Positions 62,500 through 64,000 of a DNA stretch of 64,000 nt are shown one piece after another. Positions within the stretch are counted from its first letter, which is position 1. The number at the start of each line of letters is the position of its first letter. Below the pieces are notes generated by a model. The model ran no database searches. It saw only the letters and a program-made list of their open reading frames with translations, and was not told the DNA's origin. Source of the stretch: Bacteroidia bacterium (GTDB taxonomy: Bacteria > Bacteroidota > Bacteroidia > SpSt-205); the NCBI GenBank assembly GCA_025059535.1, contig JANXCX010000005.1, positions 111,969 through 175,968 of the forward strand, in the 5' to 3' direction. Made by a program: the position numbers and the translations under genes.

Positions 62500-63270
62500 A
62501 TGGCGGCACCCACGACACCCGTAGCGGCTAAAAAGTTTCTCAGCGAACCTACTACTTTCCGCGACCGTTTTTTCAAAGGGCTTATTCGCTGGGCGGAAAA
62601 GCTGAATGTGCGCTTCTCCGTCCATGGCAATCCCCCCATCTATGATAAAAGGCTTTTTCCTTGGGCGCTGGAGCTTGAGAAAAACTGGCAGCCTATCCGG
62701 GCCGAGCTGCTGCGCGTGCTTAGCCGCAAAGAGGAGCTGCCAGCTTTCCATGAAATCACGCCCGAGGTAAGCGGGATTACGCAGGATAAGAACTGGAAGA
62801 CCTTCATGTTTTGCGGCTATGGCCGCTGGAGCGAGCGCAATGCCCGCCTGTGCCCGGAGACCGCGCGCCTCCTGCGCCGCATCCCAGGCCTCAAAACGGC
62901 TTTCTTCTCCATTTTAGAGCCTGGGAAGTACATTCCCCCACACCGCGGCCCCTATAATGGCGTCCTTCGTCTCCATTTAGGCCTTATTGTGCCTAAGGAG
63001 CGGGAGCGCTGCTGGATCCGCGTCCATGATCAGCGGCTCTACTGGGAGGAAGGTAAGGTGCTCATCTTTGACGACTGCTTTGACCACGAAGTGCATAATG
63101 ACACCAATGAGCTGCGGGCGGTGCTCTTCGTGGATTTCGTCCGTCCGCTCTACTTCCCGGCTAACCTCATAAACTGGCTCCTCCTCAATATCGCCTACTT
63201 CAGCCCCTATATCACCGAGGCGGCGGAGCGTCAGCAGGCCTGGGAGCAGCTTTTCTATCAGAAAGCTTAG
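62500..63270 (+). CDS. Aspartyl/asparaginyl beta-hydroxylase family (LpxO-like)
   Basis: The 256-residue protein has the AspH double-stranded beta-helix: ILEPGKYIPPHRGPYNGVLRLHLGL with the first Fe-binding His and HRGP, and the second in DDCFDHEVHND, plus the 2-oxoglutarate site in RAVLFVDF. In bacteria many of these hydroxylate lipid A acyl chains (LpxO), others modify proteins; the soluble-looking N-terminus here without a transmembrane helix leaves that open. It has its own leaderless promoter behind the surA gene. Confidence 0.88.
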   Translation: MAAPTTPVAAKKFLSEPTTFRDRFFKGLIRWAEKLNVRFSVHGNPPIYDKRLFPWALELEKNWQPIRAELLRVLSRKEELPAFHEITPEVSGITQDKNWKTFMFCGYGRWSERNARLCPETARLLRRIPGLKTAFFSILEPGKYIPPHRGPYNGVLRLHLGLIVPKERERCWIRVHDQRLYWEEGKVLIFDDCFDHEVHNDTNELRAVLFVDFVRPLYFPANLINWLLLNIAYFSPYITEAAERQQAWEQLFYQKA

Positions 63271-63322
63271 CCTCCTCTGCGCTTCCCCTCAGGGGAGAAG
63301 TACTACAATGGAGGATTTTTCG

Positions 63323-63330
63323 TATATTTG
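63323..63330 (+). promoter_or_regulatory. -7 box for the gene at 63335
   Basis: TATATTTG is a perfect match ending four bases before ATG 63335. It is inside the longer ORF of the track. Confidence 0.6.
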
Positions 63331-63334
63331 CCCG

Positions 63335-63685
63335 ATGTACCGACTTGGCTTACTGGGCTTGCTGGTGGGCTGGGTACTTGCCCAGAAGGATGCCTCTATT
63401 CCACGGGAAAAACTGGTAGCCTATGACGCCGTAGTCCTTTTGCGTGATTATAAACCCGGCGCCGACCCATACCCCTACGCCGAGGCCCTGCGGCAGCGTA
63501 TCCTACAGAAGGTAGGCTTTCATCACGTGGAATTCAAAGAAGGGGTAGGCCAGCGCTTGGCGCTGCGTCTCTATACCATCCCAGAGATGCCTTTGAGCGA
63601 TATTTATGAGGTGCTTCGGGCCAGCGGCGCCGAGGTGCACACCCTGACTCCCCACAAACCCGAAACCTCCCCTCAAACCCGCTAA
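63335..63685 (+). CDS. Small secreted protein, unknown function
   Basis: About 116 residues from ATG 63335, with a clean signal peptide (MYRLGLLGLLVGWVLAQ) and a short alpha/beta body (AVVLLRDYKPGADPYPYAEALRQRI, then VGFHHVEFKEGVGQRLALRL). I do not recognise the family. The track's nine extra codons carry the -7 box and are rejected. It is four bases from the next secreted protein, whose signal peptide starts almost identically (MYRIGLS), so the two are likely co-transcribed. Confidence 0.7.
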   Translation: MYRLGLLGLLVGWVLAQKDASIPREKLVAYDAVVLLRDYKPGADPYPYAEALRQRILQKVGFHHVEFKEGVGQRLALRLYTIPEMPLSDIYEVLRASGAEVHTLTPHKPETSPQTR

Positions 63686-63689
63686 ACCC

Positions 63690-64000
63690 ATGTACCGCAT
63701 AGGCCTTTCTCTCCTCCTCGGCCTGGGCTGGGCACAGACTATCCTGGTAGATGGTACAAGTAATGCCGGCTCCTTTGAGTCAGCCAATGTGTGTAATACC
63801 GGCACTTTCACCGCCGATGGCTGGACCGTCGTCAATGGCAGTCAAACTAACTACTGGGTCGTCCATACTGGAGCAGGAGCGCACCATGGCTCCCGAGCGA
63901 TTTATATTTCCACTACCTGTAGTGGCACACCATCCCACAATTACAACGTTAGCGCTACCTCCGTCGTGCACTTCTACCGCGACGTGACGCTGCCAGCGGG
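63690..64000 (+). CDS. Secreted surface protein (partial, runs off right edge)
   Basis: The open frame from ATG 63690 reaches the window end without a stop and is not in the track. It encodes a signal peptide (MYRIGLSLLLGLGWAQ) followed by a beta-rich domain: SFESANVCNTGTFTADGWTV, then NYWVVHTGAGAHHGSRAIYI and TSVVHFYRDVTLPAG. This resembles the jellyroll-like modules common at the front of Bacteroidota T9SS cargo, so a sorting domain is expected downstream. The rest is unseen. It follows the small secreted gene by four bases. Confidence 0.75.
   Translation, partial: MYRIGLSLLLGLGWAQTILVDGTSNAGSFESANVCNTGTFTADGWTVVNGSQTNYWVVHTGAGAHHGSRAIYISTTCSGTPSHNYNVSATSVVHFYRDVTLPA

Noticed and set aside
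1-64000. tRNA, rRNA, CRISPR, transposase, integrase, toxin-antitoxin or restriction genes
   Set aside because: I looked for repeats, cloverleaf-like segments in the gaps and family motifs and found none; intergenic space is too small for most of them.

Overview
The window reads as a dense, conserved chromosomal segment of a member of the Bacteroidota. Evidence: Por-secretion (T9SS) C-terminal sorting domains of both the type A and the gliding-associated CHU_C type, a PorE-like PD40/OmpA protein, a GldA-like ATPase, the acpP-fabF-rnc cluster, and many copies of the Bacteroidota -7 promoter box TAnnTTTG. Sucrose-free central metabolism genes (2-oxoglutarate dehydrogenase E1/E2, acetyl-CoA synthetase, an acyl-CoA dehydrogenase) suggest respiratory life. 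Very small intergenic gaps and TrmH and NspC homologues would suit a streamlined, perhaps thermophilic lineage, but that is inference. I cannot name the genus. I see no rRNA, tRNA, CRISPR, insertion sequence, prophage or recognisable defence island, and no gene-free stretch longer than about 180 bases.

Layout. 1-4.6 kb: a truncated secreted protein, SufT/SufU iron-sulfur genes, an unknown secreted protein, L-serine dehydratase beta subunit, a dihydroorotase homologue that has lost its metal ligands, and carboxynorspermidine decarboxylase. 4.6-10.2 kb: tatA-gatA-mltD, then an opposing polysaccharide deacetylase and an M43-type T9SS protease. 10.2-17.2 kb: rnc-fabF-acpP, a DUF58 protein, a YfhO-like membrane protein and a DUF7033-type deacetylase. 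17.2-23.5 kb: a minus-strand run degP-sucA-sucB-gldA. 23.5-28.5 kb: O-antigen ligase, a cobalamin-binding-like protein, pyrG, an alkyltransferase-like protein, thymidine kinase, a DCC protein. 28.5-38.4 kb: trmH, a UDP-sugar dehydrogenase, T9SS cargo, an Nramp transporter, dtd, rsgA, a sugar epimerase, an M20 peptidase. 38.4-50.5 kb: acyl-CoA dehydrogenase, PorE-like protein, Kup, a UvrD-like helicase, an RmlD-like reductase, mpl, acs. 50.5-64 kb: a 1299-residue CHU_C/PKD/SBBP surface protein, an unknown protein and a GT-C-like membrane protein, rimM-rpsP, udk, three consecutive periplasmic PpiC/SurA-type foldase genes, an AspH-type hydroxylase, a small secreted protein and a truncated secreted protein.

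The genes point to a cell that invests heavily in its envelope: cell-wall recycling and remodelling (MltD, Mpl, deacetylases), surface polysaccharide (O-antigen ligase, UDP-sugar dehydrogenase and epimerase), outer-membrane protein folding (DegP, PpiC/SurA set) and T9SS export (PorE-like, sorting-domain cargo).

The most interesting signals are architectural. Sixteen perfect TAnnTTTG boxes end only 1-8 bases (mostly 4-5) before the start codon, which places the expected transcription start at or next to the start codon and predicts leaderless mRNAs as the default. Seven or eight divergent gene pairs share only 25-35 bases between their start codons. In two places the stop codon of the upstream gene forms the first bases of the next gene's -7 box. 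Coding overlaps are common, including antisense overlaps up to 113 bases and signal peptides written over the end of the preceding gene. Among proteins, the catalytically dead dihydroorotase, an alkyltransferase-like protein with Cys to Ala, and a metzincin with Gly to Phe in the zinc motif stand out. I found no clear candidate for a wholly new multi-gene system.
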